Below, one piece after another: positions 25,128-32,529 of a DNA stretch of 64,000 nucleotides. Within the stretch, counting starts at the first letter, position 1. Each line of letters starts with the position of its first letter. Made by a program: the position numbers and the translations under genes. Origin of the DNA: Streptomyces omiyaensis. Its GTDB lineage: Bacteria; Actinomycetota; Actinomycetes; Streptomycetales; Streptomycetaceae. A model generated the notes under the pieces. It had not been told where the DNA came from, ran no database searches, and worked only from the letters and a program-made list of their open reading frames with translations. Where the stretch lies: contig NZ_BMVV01000011.1 of NCBI RefSeq assembly GCF_014650895.1, positions 1-64,000 on the forward strand, in the 5' to 3' direction.

Positions 25128-25173
25128 CCTTCCGGCTCCCCCGCGCCCGTCCGGGCGCAGGGGAGCCGGAAGG
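25128..25173. terminator. Strong bidirectional hairpin after the stress operon
   Basis: CCTTCCGGCTCCCC pairs perfectly with GGGGAGCCGGAAGG (14 bp). The loop itself contains GCGCCCG/CGGGCGC, so the whole 46-base unit can fold into one long stem. It is 33 bases after the DUF4235 stop and upstream of the convergent DUF6296 gene, serving either direction. Confidence 0.88.
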
Positions 25174-25212
25174 TCTTGCCGACGGGCACCGGACCCGGCC
25201 GTCGGCCCCACA

Positions 25213-25380
25213 CCGGTGACAGCGGGCTTCGGGCGTCCGGGAACCGTCTCGGTGCCGGTGACAGCGGGCTTCGGGCGTCCGGGAACCGTCTCGGTGCCGG
25301 TGGCAGCGGGTTTCAGGCGTCCGGGAACCGTCTCGGCGCCGGTGACAGCGGGCTTCGGGCGTCCGGGAACCGTCTCGGTG
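25213..25380. repeat. Four tandem copies of a 42-bp unit
   Basis: Units begin at 25213, 25255, 25297 and 25339 (CCGGTGACAGCGGG... form). Copies are near-identical, with the third differing at several bases. All six frames stay largely open because the period is divisible by three; none resembles a known protein. They are contiguous without spacers, so not CRISPR. Confidence 0.9.
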
Positions 25381-25465
25381 CCCGGGCGCCCGCCCTCGTG
25401 CACGGGCACGGCGCGGACCTCCGTCAGGAGCCGGACCCTTCCGACGGCGACGCCCGCCCGCGCGA

Positions 25466-25501
<36 letters not shown>

Positions 25502-25525
25502 CGGGCCGGATCCTCCCGGCGCCCC

Positions 25526-25753
25526 CTACCCTCGCGCGCGGGCCGTCACCGAGGAGGAAGGGGCCTGATGGCCGCCGCTCGCCAGCATGCGGACGTCTCC
25601 GTGCTCGCTGATCTCCGCCCGCACGATGCCCGTGTCGTCCTCGTAGACCGGGCTGCCTCCCGGCCCGGCGCGCTCCGTGCGGCGGACCACGACCGTGTCG
25701 TCGGCGACCGCCGACGCCTGGAAGACCAGTTCGTAGCTCTCGGGATACTCCAT
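25526..25753 (-). CDS. DUF6296 family small protein, 75 aa
   Basis: The start ATG at 25753 gives MEYPESYELVFQAS..., continuing with VVVRRTER, VYEDDTGIVRAEIS and DVRMLASGG. This small beta-rich protein pattern is the DUF6296 family of Streptomyces. No function is known. It lies between the strong terminator and the TerB gene on the same strand. Confidence 0.75.
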   Translation of the reverse strand: MEYPESYELVFQASAVADDTVVVRRTERAGPGGSPVYEDDTGIVRAEISEHGDVRMLASGGHQAPSSSVTARARG

Positions 25754-25823
25754 CGATGCCACCACCCTCCTCCATCGTGACCCGTGTGCCGGCCGCGCGC
25801 CTCTCCACACCCGGGTGGACGGG

Positions 25824-26372
25824 TCAGATGCCGAACTCCGCCGCCGACAGACCGAGCGCGGCGCACGCCTCGCGGATGATCTGCTCCTCGGCGGGCTCGA
25901 TGTAACCGTCCGCACCCGCCACCACGATGCCGGTCTGGATGACGGCCCGCGCCTCGGCGGGCTTCTTCGCCACCTTGGCGACCTCCTGGAGCACCGTCGC
26001 CTTGCCCATCACGAAACCGGCCGAAAGCTGGTCGACGTGCTTGTTGAAGCGCTGGCGGAGCTGGTCGGCGGGGAAGTTCTGCAGGACGTCGTTGGTGAGG
26101 ATGAGCGACTCGACGTGCCGGCGCTCGGACGGGTCGATCCGCCCGTCGGCCGCGGCCACCAACGCGCACATGGCCATGCTGGCGTCCCGGAAAGCACCGC
26201 TCTTCAGCTCCGTCTTCAGCGACGTGAGCTGCACCTTCAGCGCGCTCACGAGCTCGGCCCTGGAACCGCCGCCGGACCGCGCGCCGGACGGCCCGTGGCC
26301 TCCGGAGCCGCCGCGCGCCCCCTGGGCCTGCTGGAGGCCCCTGGTCGCCTGGTCCTTGATCCGATCCCACAT
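25824..26372 (-). CDS. TerB-family (tellurite-resistance-like) protein, 182 aa
   Basis: C-terminal TerB fold of helices: FRDASMAMCALVAAADGRIDPSERRHVESLI, then VVAGADGYIEPAEEQIIREAC contain the two D-G-x-I-x-P metal-binding motifs typical of TerB. The N-terminal 60 residues are a Gly/Ser-rich linker following WDRIKDQ. I chose the ATG at 26372; an ATG at 26402 adds ten residues. Confidence 0.87.
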   Translation of the reverse strand: MWDRIKDQATRGLQQAQGARGGSGGHGPSGARSGGGSRAELVSALKVQLTSLKTELKSGAFRDASMAMCALVAAADGRIDPSERRHVESLILTNDVLQNFPADQLRQRFNKHVDQLSAGFVMGKATVLQEVAKVAKKPAEARAVIQTGIVVAGADGYIEPAEEQIIREACAALGLSAAEFGI

Positions 26373-26502
26373 CGCCACTCGTGCCACCCCGGCTTCTGCC
26401 ATGTCGTCCGTCGTCGGACACGCGTCGTCGCGCACCACCCTGCCAACGACTTCCGCATGCCGTGAAGTTCCGCCGCCGCACCCGGCACGACGCCCACGGC
26501 CC

Positions 26503-26534
26503 GGGCCGTCCCCTCCGGCAGGAGGGGACGGCCC
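26503..26534. terminator. Perfect 14-bp hairpin after DUF5709 gene
   Basis: GGGCCGTCCCCTCC and GGAGGGGACGGCCC enclose the tetraloop GGCA. It sits 21 bases beyond the stop of the DUF5709 gene (minus strand), before the TerB gene, and is probably an intrinsic terminator. Confidence 0.85.
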
Positions 26535-26554
26535 CGGGGATCCGGGGTCCTGGG

Positions 26555-27103
26555 TCAGCCCGGTTCGTCCCCGGGCGGGGCCGGCAGGTCGTCGCCCGCG
26601 TCCGCCGCCGTGTCGACGTGCACCGCGGCCTCCTCGGCGGGCGCGGTCCCGTCGTCCGGACCCACGTCGCGGGCGACCCCGTGGTCGTCACCACCGGGGG
26701 GCGTGCCGATCGGCGCGAGCCGTCCTGCCCGCCTCGCACCCGCCTGTTCGTCGACGGGTTCCCCGTCGCCTCCCGGGAGATCGCCGATCCCGTCGTCGCC
26801 CGGCGGCGGTTCCTCCGGAGCGTCGGGGATCTCCTGCGCGAGCCGCTCGTCGAGCGACTCGCCCTCCTGCTGCTCCCGCCGGGTGGTGCCGTGCCGGGTG
26901 GCGCCCCGGGGGCGCTCGGGCGGGGAGTAGCCGGGGACGGCCATGTCGTCGACCGGATCCGTCATGAGGGCGTTGTCGGGGTCGGGATCGCCGGCGGGGT
27001 CCGCCGCGCCGGAGGGGGCGGGCTGGTAGACGTCGTCGCCGCGGGCGTCGTTCACGCCCGGACGGTCGCTCCCGGTGGTGGGGTGGGACTCCTGGTGGAC
27101 CAT
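26555..27103 (-). CDS. DUF5709 domain protein, 182 aa
   Basis: Very acidic, low-complexity protein. The conserved block GYSPPERPRGATRHGTT...GESLDERLAQEIPD (about residues 58-92) is the DUF5709 signature. No membrane segment. Start is the ATG at 27103. Such proteins are frequent near SigB-type stress genes in streptomycetes; the role is unknown. Confidence 0.82.
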   Translation of the reverse strand: MVHQESHPTTGSDRPGVNDARGDDVYQPAPSGAADPAGDPDPDNALMTDPVDDMAVPGYSPPERPRGATRHGTTRREQQEGESLDERLAQEIPDAPEEPPPGDDGIGDLPGGDGEPVDEQAGARRAGRLAPIGTPPGGDDHGVARDVGPDDGTAPAEEAAVHVDTAADAGDDLPAPPGDEPG

Positions 27104-27185
27104 GGACTTTCCTCTCGCGGGGGCGCCACCGGCGCCGGGCGGGGCCTGCGCATCGCGGGGCTCGGTGGCGGATGGGGAGCGCCGC

Positions 27186-28142
27186 TCAGCCGGCCAGGGC
27201 GGGCAGGACCTTCTCGCGGTAGGCGGTGAAGAAGGCCTCCTGCCCCTGCCCGATCTGGCCCACGTACACCTCGTCGAATCCGGCGTCCACGTAGGCACGG
27301 ACGGCATCGACGTGCTCCTCGACGTCCGCGCCGCACGGCACGGAGTCGGCCACCTGCTGCCGGGTGACGAGTTCGGTGGCCTGCTCGAAGTGGGCGGGCG
27401 TGGGGAGGATCTGGTTCAGTTCACCGGGCAGCTGCTCGGTCGGCCACATCCGGTGCGCCGTGTCGACGGCCACGTCCCGGTCCTGGTCCCAGCAGACCTT
27501 CAGGCCGCCGATGACGGGCTTGCCGGTTCCGCCCGCCTCGCGGAACGACGCGATGGCGTCGTCGTCGGGGCCCATGGTGACGAAGCCGTCGCCGATGCGC
27601 CCCGCGAGCGCGGCGGCCTTGGGGCCGAAGCCGGAGACCAGGATGGCGGGCGGTGCCTCCGGAATGGTGTAGAGGCGGGCGTTGTCGACCGTGTAGTGCC
27701 GGCCGTGATGGCTCACCTCCCGGCCCGTGAACAGCTGCCGCATCACCGCGACCGCCTCCTCCAGCATGTCCGCCCGCTCGTCGAACGAGGGCCACCGGTC
27801 ACCGAGCACGTGCTCGTTGAGCGCCTCACCGGTGCCCACGCCCAGGGCGAACCGGCCGCCGAGGAGTACGCCGGAGGTCGCCGCCGCCTGGGCGGTCACC
27901 GCCGGGTGCAACCGCACGGTGGGGCAGGTCACGAGCGTGGTGACGGGGAGATCCACCGTCTGGGAGAGGGCACCGATCATCGACCACACGAAGGGGCTGC
28001 TGCCCTGGGCGGAGGTCCACGGATGGTAGTGGTCGGAGATGGCGAGGCGGGTGAAGCCCGCGTCCGCGGCCAGGCGCGCCTGGCGCAGGAGCTGGTCGGG
28101 GGTGAACTCCTCGCAGGACAGGAAGTACCCGAAGGACGTCAT
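27186..28142 (-). CDS. F420-dependent LLM-class oxidoreductase (TIGR03557-like), 318 aa
   Basis: A luciferase-like TIM-barrel enzyme resembling F420-dependent glucose-6-phosphate dehydrogenase (TIGR03557 family). The N-terminus (FGYFLSCEEFTPDQLLRQARLAADAGF), SDHYHPW and the GVGTGEALNEHVLG segment are characteristic. The substrate is not known; it uses deazaflavin F420. Start ATG at 28142 with GTGAAGGGAA upstream. Confidence 0.88.
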   Translation of the reverse strand: MTSFGYFLSCEEFTPDQLLRQARLAADAGFTRLAISDHYHPWTSAQGSSPFVWSMIGALSQTVDLPVTTLVTCPTVRLHPAVTAQAAATSGVLLGGRFALGVGTGEALNEHVLGDRWPSFDERADMLEEAVAVMRQLFTGREVSHHGRHYTVDNARLYTIPEAPPAILVSGFGPKAAALAGRIGDGFVTMGPDDDAIASFREAGGTGKPVIGGLKVCWDQDRDVAVDTAHRMWPTEQLPGELNQILPTPAHFEQATELVTRQQVADSVPCGADVEEHVDAVRAYVDAGFDEVYVGQIGQGQEAFFTAYREKVLPALAG

Positions 28143-28390
28143 GTGCGCGGTTCCCTTCACGTCGTCGGTCCCCCCTTGATCCGGCTACCCGGACCGGGTG
28201 GGTCGATGCGCCTTCAGGACGGAGGGGAGGTCCGGCAGCCGGTCGCGGGCGCCGTGGCGGGCGGAGAGGGCGGGCGGCTCGCCCGGGGGCGCGCCCGGGC
28301 GTTCCGGTGGCGGTACCCCCTTGCGCACCGGGGCGGGCGTAGGAGGGGCCGGCGCGGGTAGCCGCCTGGGCACACGAGGGAGGTTCGGGA

Positions 28391-29395
28391 ATGAGCAGTG
28401 ACGGCTCGTACGAGCGCGACCGCGCGTACATCGGGACGCGGATCACCGCCGACGGGCGGGACGGCTACCCCGTGGAGCCCGGGCGCTACCGCCTGATCAT
28501 CGCCCGTGCCTGTCCGTGGGCGAACCGTAGCGCGATCGTGCGGCGCCTGATGGGTCTGGAGGGCGTGCTCTCGATGGGGATCGCCGGCCCCTTGCACGAC
28601 GAGCGCAGTTGGCTCTTCCACCTGGATCCCGGTGGCCGGGACCCCGTCCTCGGCATCGAGGGACTGCGGGAGGCGTTCCTGAGGCGCGAACCGGGTTATT
28701 CGCGCGGCGTCACCGTGCCTGCGATCGTCGACGTCCCCACCGGCCGGGTGGTGACCAACGACTTCGAGCAGGTGACGCTCGACCTGGGCAGCGAATGGGC
28801 GGCTCATCAGCGCGACGGTGCCCCGGAGCTCTACCCGGAGAGGTGGCGCGACGAGATCGACGACGTCGCCGGCGCGATCTACCGGGACGTCAACAACGGC
28901 GTCTACCAGTGCGGATTCGCCGGAAGCCAGAGGGCGTACGACGCGGCGTACCGAAGGCTGTGGGAACGGCTCGACTGGCTGGAGGCGCGGCTCGAAGGCC
29001 GGCGCTATCTCGTCGGCGACACCGTCACCGAGGCCGACGTGCGCCTCTTCCCGACCCTCGTGCGCTTCGACGCCGTCTACCACGGGCACTTCAAGTGCAA
29101 CCGGCAGAAACTGACCGAACTGCCGGCCCTGTGGGCCTACGCGCGGGACCTGTTCCAGACGCCCGGATTCGGTGACACGATCGACTTCGCGCAGATCAAG
29201 GCGCACTACTACGTCGTCCACGACGCCATCAATCCGACCGGCGTCGTCCCCCTCGGCCCGGACCCCTCCGGCTGGCTGACGCCGCACGGTCGGGAAGAGC
29301 TCGGCGGCCGTCCGTTCGGCGACGGCACCCCGCCCGGGCCACCGCCCCCGTCGGAGCGCGTGCCCCCGCTCGGCTCGGCTGCGATCGAGGTGTGA
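28391..29395 (+). CDS. Glutathionyl-hydroquinone-reductase/YqjG-type GST-fold protein, 334 aa
   Basis: Xi-class GST fold. The CPWA motif (RACPWANRS, about residues 40-48) provides the catalytic Cys of S-glutathionyl hydroquinone reductases, and YPERWRDEID, then NNGVYQCGFA and ADVRLFPTLVRFD are family signatures. Actinobacteria lack glutathione, so mycothiol is the likely thiol. RBS GGGAGG. A weak SigB-like box GGGTAG lies at 28356-28361. Confidence 0.88.
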   Translation: MSSDGSYERDRAYIGTRITADGRDGYPVEPGRYRLIIARACPWANRSAIVRRLMGLEGVLSMGIAGPLHDERSWLFHLDPGGRDPVLGIEGLREAFLRREPGYSRGVTVPAIVDVPTGRVVTNDFEQVTLDLGSEWAAHQRDGAPELYPERWRDEIDDVAGAIYRDVNNGVYQCGFAGSQRAYDAAYRRLWERLDWLEARLEGRRYLVGDTVTEADVRLFPTLVRFDAVYHGHFKCNRQKLTELPALWAYARDLFQTPGFGDTIDFAQIKAHYYVVHDAINPTGVVPLGPDPSGWLTPHGREELGGRPFGDGTPPGPPPPSERVPPLGSAAIEV

Positions 29396-30098
29396 CCGCG
29401 TCGGCGGGGGGACTTCGGCCGACGGCGGACTCCGGTCCACGGCGGACGGGCGGCTCCGGTCGGCGGCGGAACCCGAACGGGCGGGGTGCCGTGCGGCTCC
29501 GGTCCGCGGGCGCCGGACCGGCGGCCGGTGTCCGCCGCGTATCCCCAGACGTTCGCGTCACCCATCGCTCTCGCCCCGCTGCCCCTCGCCGTCCTTCGGA
29601 CTGCTCCAGCGCCGCCGTCCCGACGCCCGGTCCCTTCGAGGTTCCGGGCGGTCGAGGCGGCTCGCCTCGTCCGTGTCGGCTGCGGCCGTGCGTTCCTCGT
29701 CACGCTGCGCGGTCACCCGCGCTTTGCGGGGTACGCCTCCGGCACCGCCCTGCTCGTCCATGACGGCCTCCTTGGACTGCCGTACGTCCTGCATCGCGCC
29801 TGCCCGGCGGCGCCGGCGCGAAACGGCGGCACCCCCCAGGGCCCCGGCGCGGACGCCCGGCTCCCCCGCACCGCCTGCTTCCCGGATGCCGGGCGCCCCG
29901 CCACGCCGCACACCGGAGCGTGCCCTGGACGTGCGGTCCGGGGGCCGCCCGGGCCCGGACCGCACGGTGTCGTGTCCACATGACCGCCCGGCTCGCCGCG
30001 GGGCTGCCCGCGGCACGGTCATGAACGATCACCATGATCCCGGTCCCGGGCCGGGGCCGGGGCCGGGCCCTTGTACGGGTTCGGGTTCGGGGCGGTGG
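29396..30098. other. Roughly 700-base gene-poor interval
   Basis: Low-complexity DNA with GCGGACGG-, GGCTCCGGTC- and GGGCCGGGGCC-type repeats. A frame on the minus strand (29558-29761, 67 aa: MDEQGGAGGVPRKARV...) could be a small charged protein, but its composition (Arg/Asp/Glu, no hydrophobic core) gives little support. Nothing else is supportable. Confidence 0.5.
29558..29761 (-). CDS. Possible small charged protein, 67 aa (weak)
   Basis: Starts MDEQGG; rich in Glu, Arg and Asp with no hydrophobic core, so it may be an intrinsically disordered small protein. The only support is an uninterrupted frame and reasonable codon usage. It may equally be a chance frame. Confidence 0.3.
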   Translation of the reverse strand: MDEQGGAGGVPRKARVTAQRDEERTAAADTDEASRLDRPEPRRDRASGRRRWSSPKDGEGQRGESDG

Positions 30099-30713
30099 CT
30101 ACCAGGCCCGCCCCTCCGGCAGGTCCCCCAGGCCGGGCGCGGACAGGTGCAGCACCTCGTAGCGCTCGGTCGCGTCCTCGTCCCGCGCGGCGGAGTCCGC
30201 CCACACCACGAAGCGCAGCAGCTGCCAGTGGTGGGGGTCGACGGCCAGCGCGGCGGTGTGCACGCCCTCCTGGCCGCAGAGCCGTTGCAGCTGCGCGGCC
30301 TCCCGCTCGATCAGTGCGGACAGGCCCGAGCCGGTGCCGTCCGGGTCGGCGTCGGAAGGGATCGCGGTGAGACGGCGCGAGGCCGCCCTGGGAGCTGCCG
30401 TGCGCGCGGGGCCGGCGTGGCAGGCGATGCCGGTCCAGTGCCGGGCGACGGGGCGGCCGAAGTCCCGGACGATGTTCTGGAACCCTCCGCCGCCGACGAG
30501 GAAACGGGCCATCGCGCCGGTGTCGTTCCAGAGGTAGAAGGGGGCGTACTGGTTGACGGGCGAGCCGTCGGTCCCGCGCTCTCGGATCACGTACGCCTTG
30601 AGGCCCAGCCCGGGCCGGCCGTCGAGGACGTGGCCGCCTGCGGCGACCCGCTGACGAATGGTCCTCATGTCGTAGTCGGCGGGCAGGGTGATCTCGTACT
30701 GCTTGGCGTACAC
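30099..30713 (-). CDS. DUF4865 family protein, 204 aa
   Basis: Ferredoxin-like alpha/beta protein: YAKQYEITLPADYDMRTIRQRV, then LKAYVIRERGTDGSPVNQYAPFYLWND are the DUF4865 hallmark. It starts with GTG at 30713 (AAAGGTGG upstream). It follows a TetR gene in the same direction with 215 bases between. DUF4865 proteins are usually paired with TetR regulators; the function is unknown. Confidence 0.82.
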   Translation of the reverse strand: MYAKQYEITLPADYDMRTIRQRVAAGGHVLDGRPGLGLKAYVIRERGTDGSPVNQYAPFYLWNDTGAMARFLVGGGGFQNIVRDFGRPVARHWTGIACHAGPARTAAPRAASRRLTAIPSDADPDGTGSGLSALIEREAAQLQRLCGQEGVHTAALAVDPHHWQLLRFVVWADSAARDEDATERYEVLHLSAPGLGDLPEGRAW

Positions 30714-30928
30714 GGGCGAATCCACCTTTCTCCGTGGGGCGTTCAGCGGGCGGGCAGGCAGGCCGGTGCGGCGTGGGGCCTCGGCCGGGCGAGAAGACAG
30801 GCCTGCGAGGGGGCGAAGCAGAGCGGTGCGGGCGGACGCCCGGCACGGAGCGAACCCCGCCGGCCCGGAGGCGTGCCGTCCCCGCCGGGACGGCGGTCCC
30901 GTCGAGCCGTGCGACGCCGGACGCCGGC

Positions 30929-31531
30929 TCAAGCGCGCGGGACGGGCGGCCCCTCGTCCGTGGGGGCGGCGGAGACGTGTGCGGCCAGGAGTCCCAGCAC
31001 CCCCGCGATCGCCTGGTCGAAGGGGTGTACGGAGTCGGCGGCGCGGGCCAGGACATAACCGCCCTGCAGGGTCGCGACGACCGTCGCGGCGGTCGTCGGC
31101 GGGTCCAGCGCGGCGTCCAGTTCACCGCGTTCGCGCCCCTCGGTCATCAGCTCGGCGAGACGGGTCCGCAGCCAGGCGAGGGTTTCGTCGACGGGGGCCC
31201 GCAGCACGGGGTCCGCCATGACGTCAGGGTCCTGGGTGAGGCGCCCTATCGGGCAGCCCTTGAGGACCTCCCGCTCCCGGCGCAGGTACGCGGCGATGCG
31301 GTCCGCCGCGGTCCCCGGCGCGGAGAACTGCGCCTCGGCCTTGGCCCGCATCTCGTCGGCGGTGCGCCGGATCGCGGCGAGCGCCAGATCCGGCTTTCCG
31401 GCGAAGTGGTGGTACATGCTGCCCTGCCCGACGCCGGCCCGCTGCTGGATCGCCTTGGGGCTGGTTCCGGTGTAGCCGCGCTCCCACAGCAGTTCGCGCG
31501 TGCTCTCGACGAGACGTTCCGCAGCATCCAT
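30929..31531 (-). CDS. TetR-family regulator, 200 aa
   Basis: N-terminal HTH (STRELLWERGYTGTSPKAIQQRAGVGQGSMYHHFAGKPDL). The C-terminal domain has GCPIGRLTQDPDVM. Start ATG at 31531. A palindrome just upstream suggests autoregulation, and the DUF4865 gene downstream is the probable target. Confidence 0.9.
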   Translation of the reverse strand: MDAAERLVESTRELLWERGYTGTSPKAIQQRAGVGQGSMYHHFAGKPDLALAAIRRTADEMRAKAEAQFSAPGTAADRIAAYLRREREVLKGCPIGRLTQDPDVMADPVLRAPVDETLAWLRTRLAELMTEGRERGELDAALDPPTTAATVVATLQGGYVLARAADSVHPFDQAIAGVLGLLAAHVSAAPTDEGPPVPRA

Positions 31532-31539
31532 GCGAGCAG

Positions 31540-31559
31540 TGTACATACCAGTAGGTACA
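31540..31559. promoter_or_regulatory. TetR-type operator upstream of TetR gene
   Basis: TGTACATACC-AGTAGGTACA: TGTAC and GTACA are outer arms, with inner ACC/GGT also symmetrical. It begins nine bases upstream of the TetR start codon and is the natural autoregulatory site. Confidence 0.65.
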
Positions 31560-31764
31560 GGAACGCGCCCGGGCTCTGCCCGGCCCGCTCGGCACGCCGC
31601 CCGCCGGGACGTGCTGCGCGTTCCGGCAGCCGTGGCCCTGCCGGAGGCCGGAGCCCGGACGCCTCGTGGCGCTCGGGTTCGGTCCCGCCTGCGGAGAGCA
31701 GGTGGCGGGGTGGTCTCCGTGGCGTCTCCGGGGAGCCGGACCAGTGCTCACCGCGCCCTCGCGT

Positions 31765-31875
31765 CCGGGTGGATCGGGTGAGCGGCACCGCCACCACGGG
31801 CTGGTTCACGCGGAACGCCGCACGCCGGCCGAACGCCGCGACCAGCAGTCCGCCGACCGCCGGTCCGGCCCCGAA
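31765..31875 (-). pseudogene. Short MFS transporter remnant
   Basis: A 37-residue segment in one frame reads FGAGPAVGGLLVAAFGRR and FRVNQPVVAVPL, matching the transmembrane motif of DHA2-type MFS exporters (GPALGGLL...W..F..NVP). The rest of the transporter is missing or scrambled. It lies beside the TetR gene, where an exporter is expected. Confidence 0.45.
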
Positions 31876-31980
31876 GGGCGACCGTCGAGGGCGGCGCCGA
31901 CGGCCTGGCGGTCGCCTCCGGCCCGCACCCGGTGGACTGACCGGCCCACCGGACCACCGTTTCACCGGACCACCGGCCCA

Positions 31981-32012
31981 TCGGGCGATCGGGCGATCGG
32001 GCGATCGGGCGG
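31981..32012. repeat. Four tandem TCGGGCGA-type octamers
   Basis: Three perfect TCGGGCGA units and one TCGGGCGG. Confidence 0.85.
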
Positions 32013-32084
32013 GCATCACGCGTGCTCGACCGGTGGGCGCAGGTGAGGCAGGCGCCCCACAGGCCGGTGCCCGCACCTCCGGGG

Positions 32085-32110
32085 CCCGTCCCGGGGCCCC
32101 CGGGGACGGG
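32085..32110 (-). terminator. Hairpin directly after the universal stress protein gene
   Basis: CCCGTCCC pairs with GGGACGGG around a GGGGCCCC-containing loop, immediately beyond the stop codon at 32112 on the minus strand. The inner bases are self-complementary too. Confidence 0.6.
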
Positions 32111-32111
32111 C

Positions 32112-32528
32112 TCACTCCTCCGGGGGGACGCAGAGGACGGGGACCGTGGACATGTGCAGGAGTTTGTGGGGGGTCGAGCCGAGGAGGGCGCCGCGCATCG
32201 GGCTCTCGCCCCAGCTGCCGACCACGATGACGCGCGCGGCGTGGCGGTCCGCCGCTTCGATCAGGGCCTGGGCGGGCTTCGCGTCGATCACCTCGACGAC
32301 GGTCGGCACGCCCGCCCGGTCGGCCTCCGTGACCGCGTGTTCCAGGCCGCTGCGGCCGGCCTGCCGGATGGCCTCGTAGTGGGACGCGTACTCCTCGCCC
32401 GTCGGGCCGGGGGCCGCGGCACCGTAGACCAGGACGAGCCGCTCGCCGAAGGCGGCGGCCACCTCCACCGCGATGCGCAACGCCCGGGCGGCTCCGGGGG
32501 ATTCGTCATAGCCCAGGACGATCGACAT
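32112..32528 (-). CDS. Universal stress protein (UspA family), 138 aa
   Basis: Single Usp domain. MSIVLGYDESPGAARAL at the N-terminus, and the ATP-binding loop GSWGESPMRGALLGSTPHKLLH near the C-terminus (G-x2-G-x9-G-S/T-type) are present. It starts one base after the stop of the permease gene, so both are co-transcribed. Confidence 0.9.
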   Translation of the reverse strand: MSIVLGYDESPGAARALRIAVEVAAAFGERLVLVYGAAAPGPTGEEYASHYEAIRQAGRSGLEHAVTEADRAGVPTVVEVIDAKPAQALIEAADRHAARVIVVGSWGESPMRGALLGSTPHKLLHMSTVPVLCVPPEE

Positions 32529-32529
32529 C

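Larger units (their letters stand above)
31560..32111. other. Intergenic region with MFS remnant and octamer repeat
   Basis: About 550 bases without a full gene. It contains a short MFS-like fragment on the minus strand (separate entry) and an 8-bp tandem repeat near 31981-32012 (TCGGGCGA). Confidence 0.6.

Noticed and set aside
25213..25380. CRISPR-like array
   Set aside because: Repeat units are directly adjacent with no spacers, and no cas genes are present.
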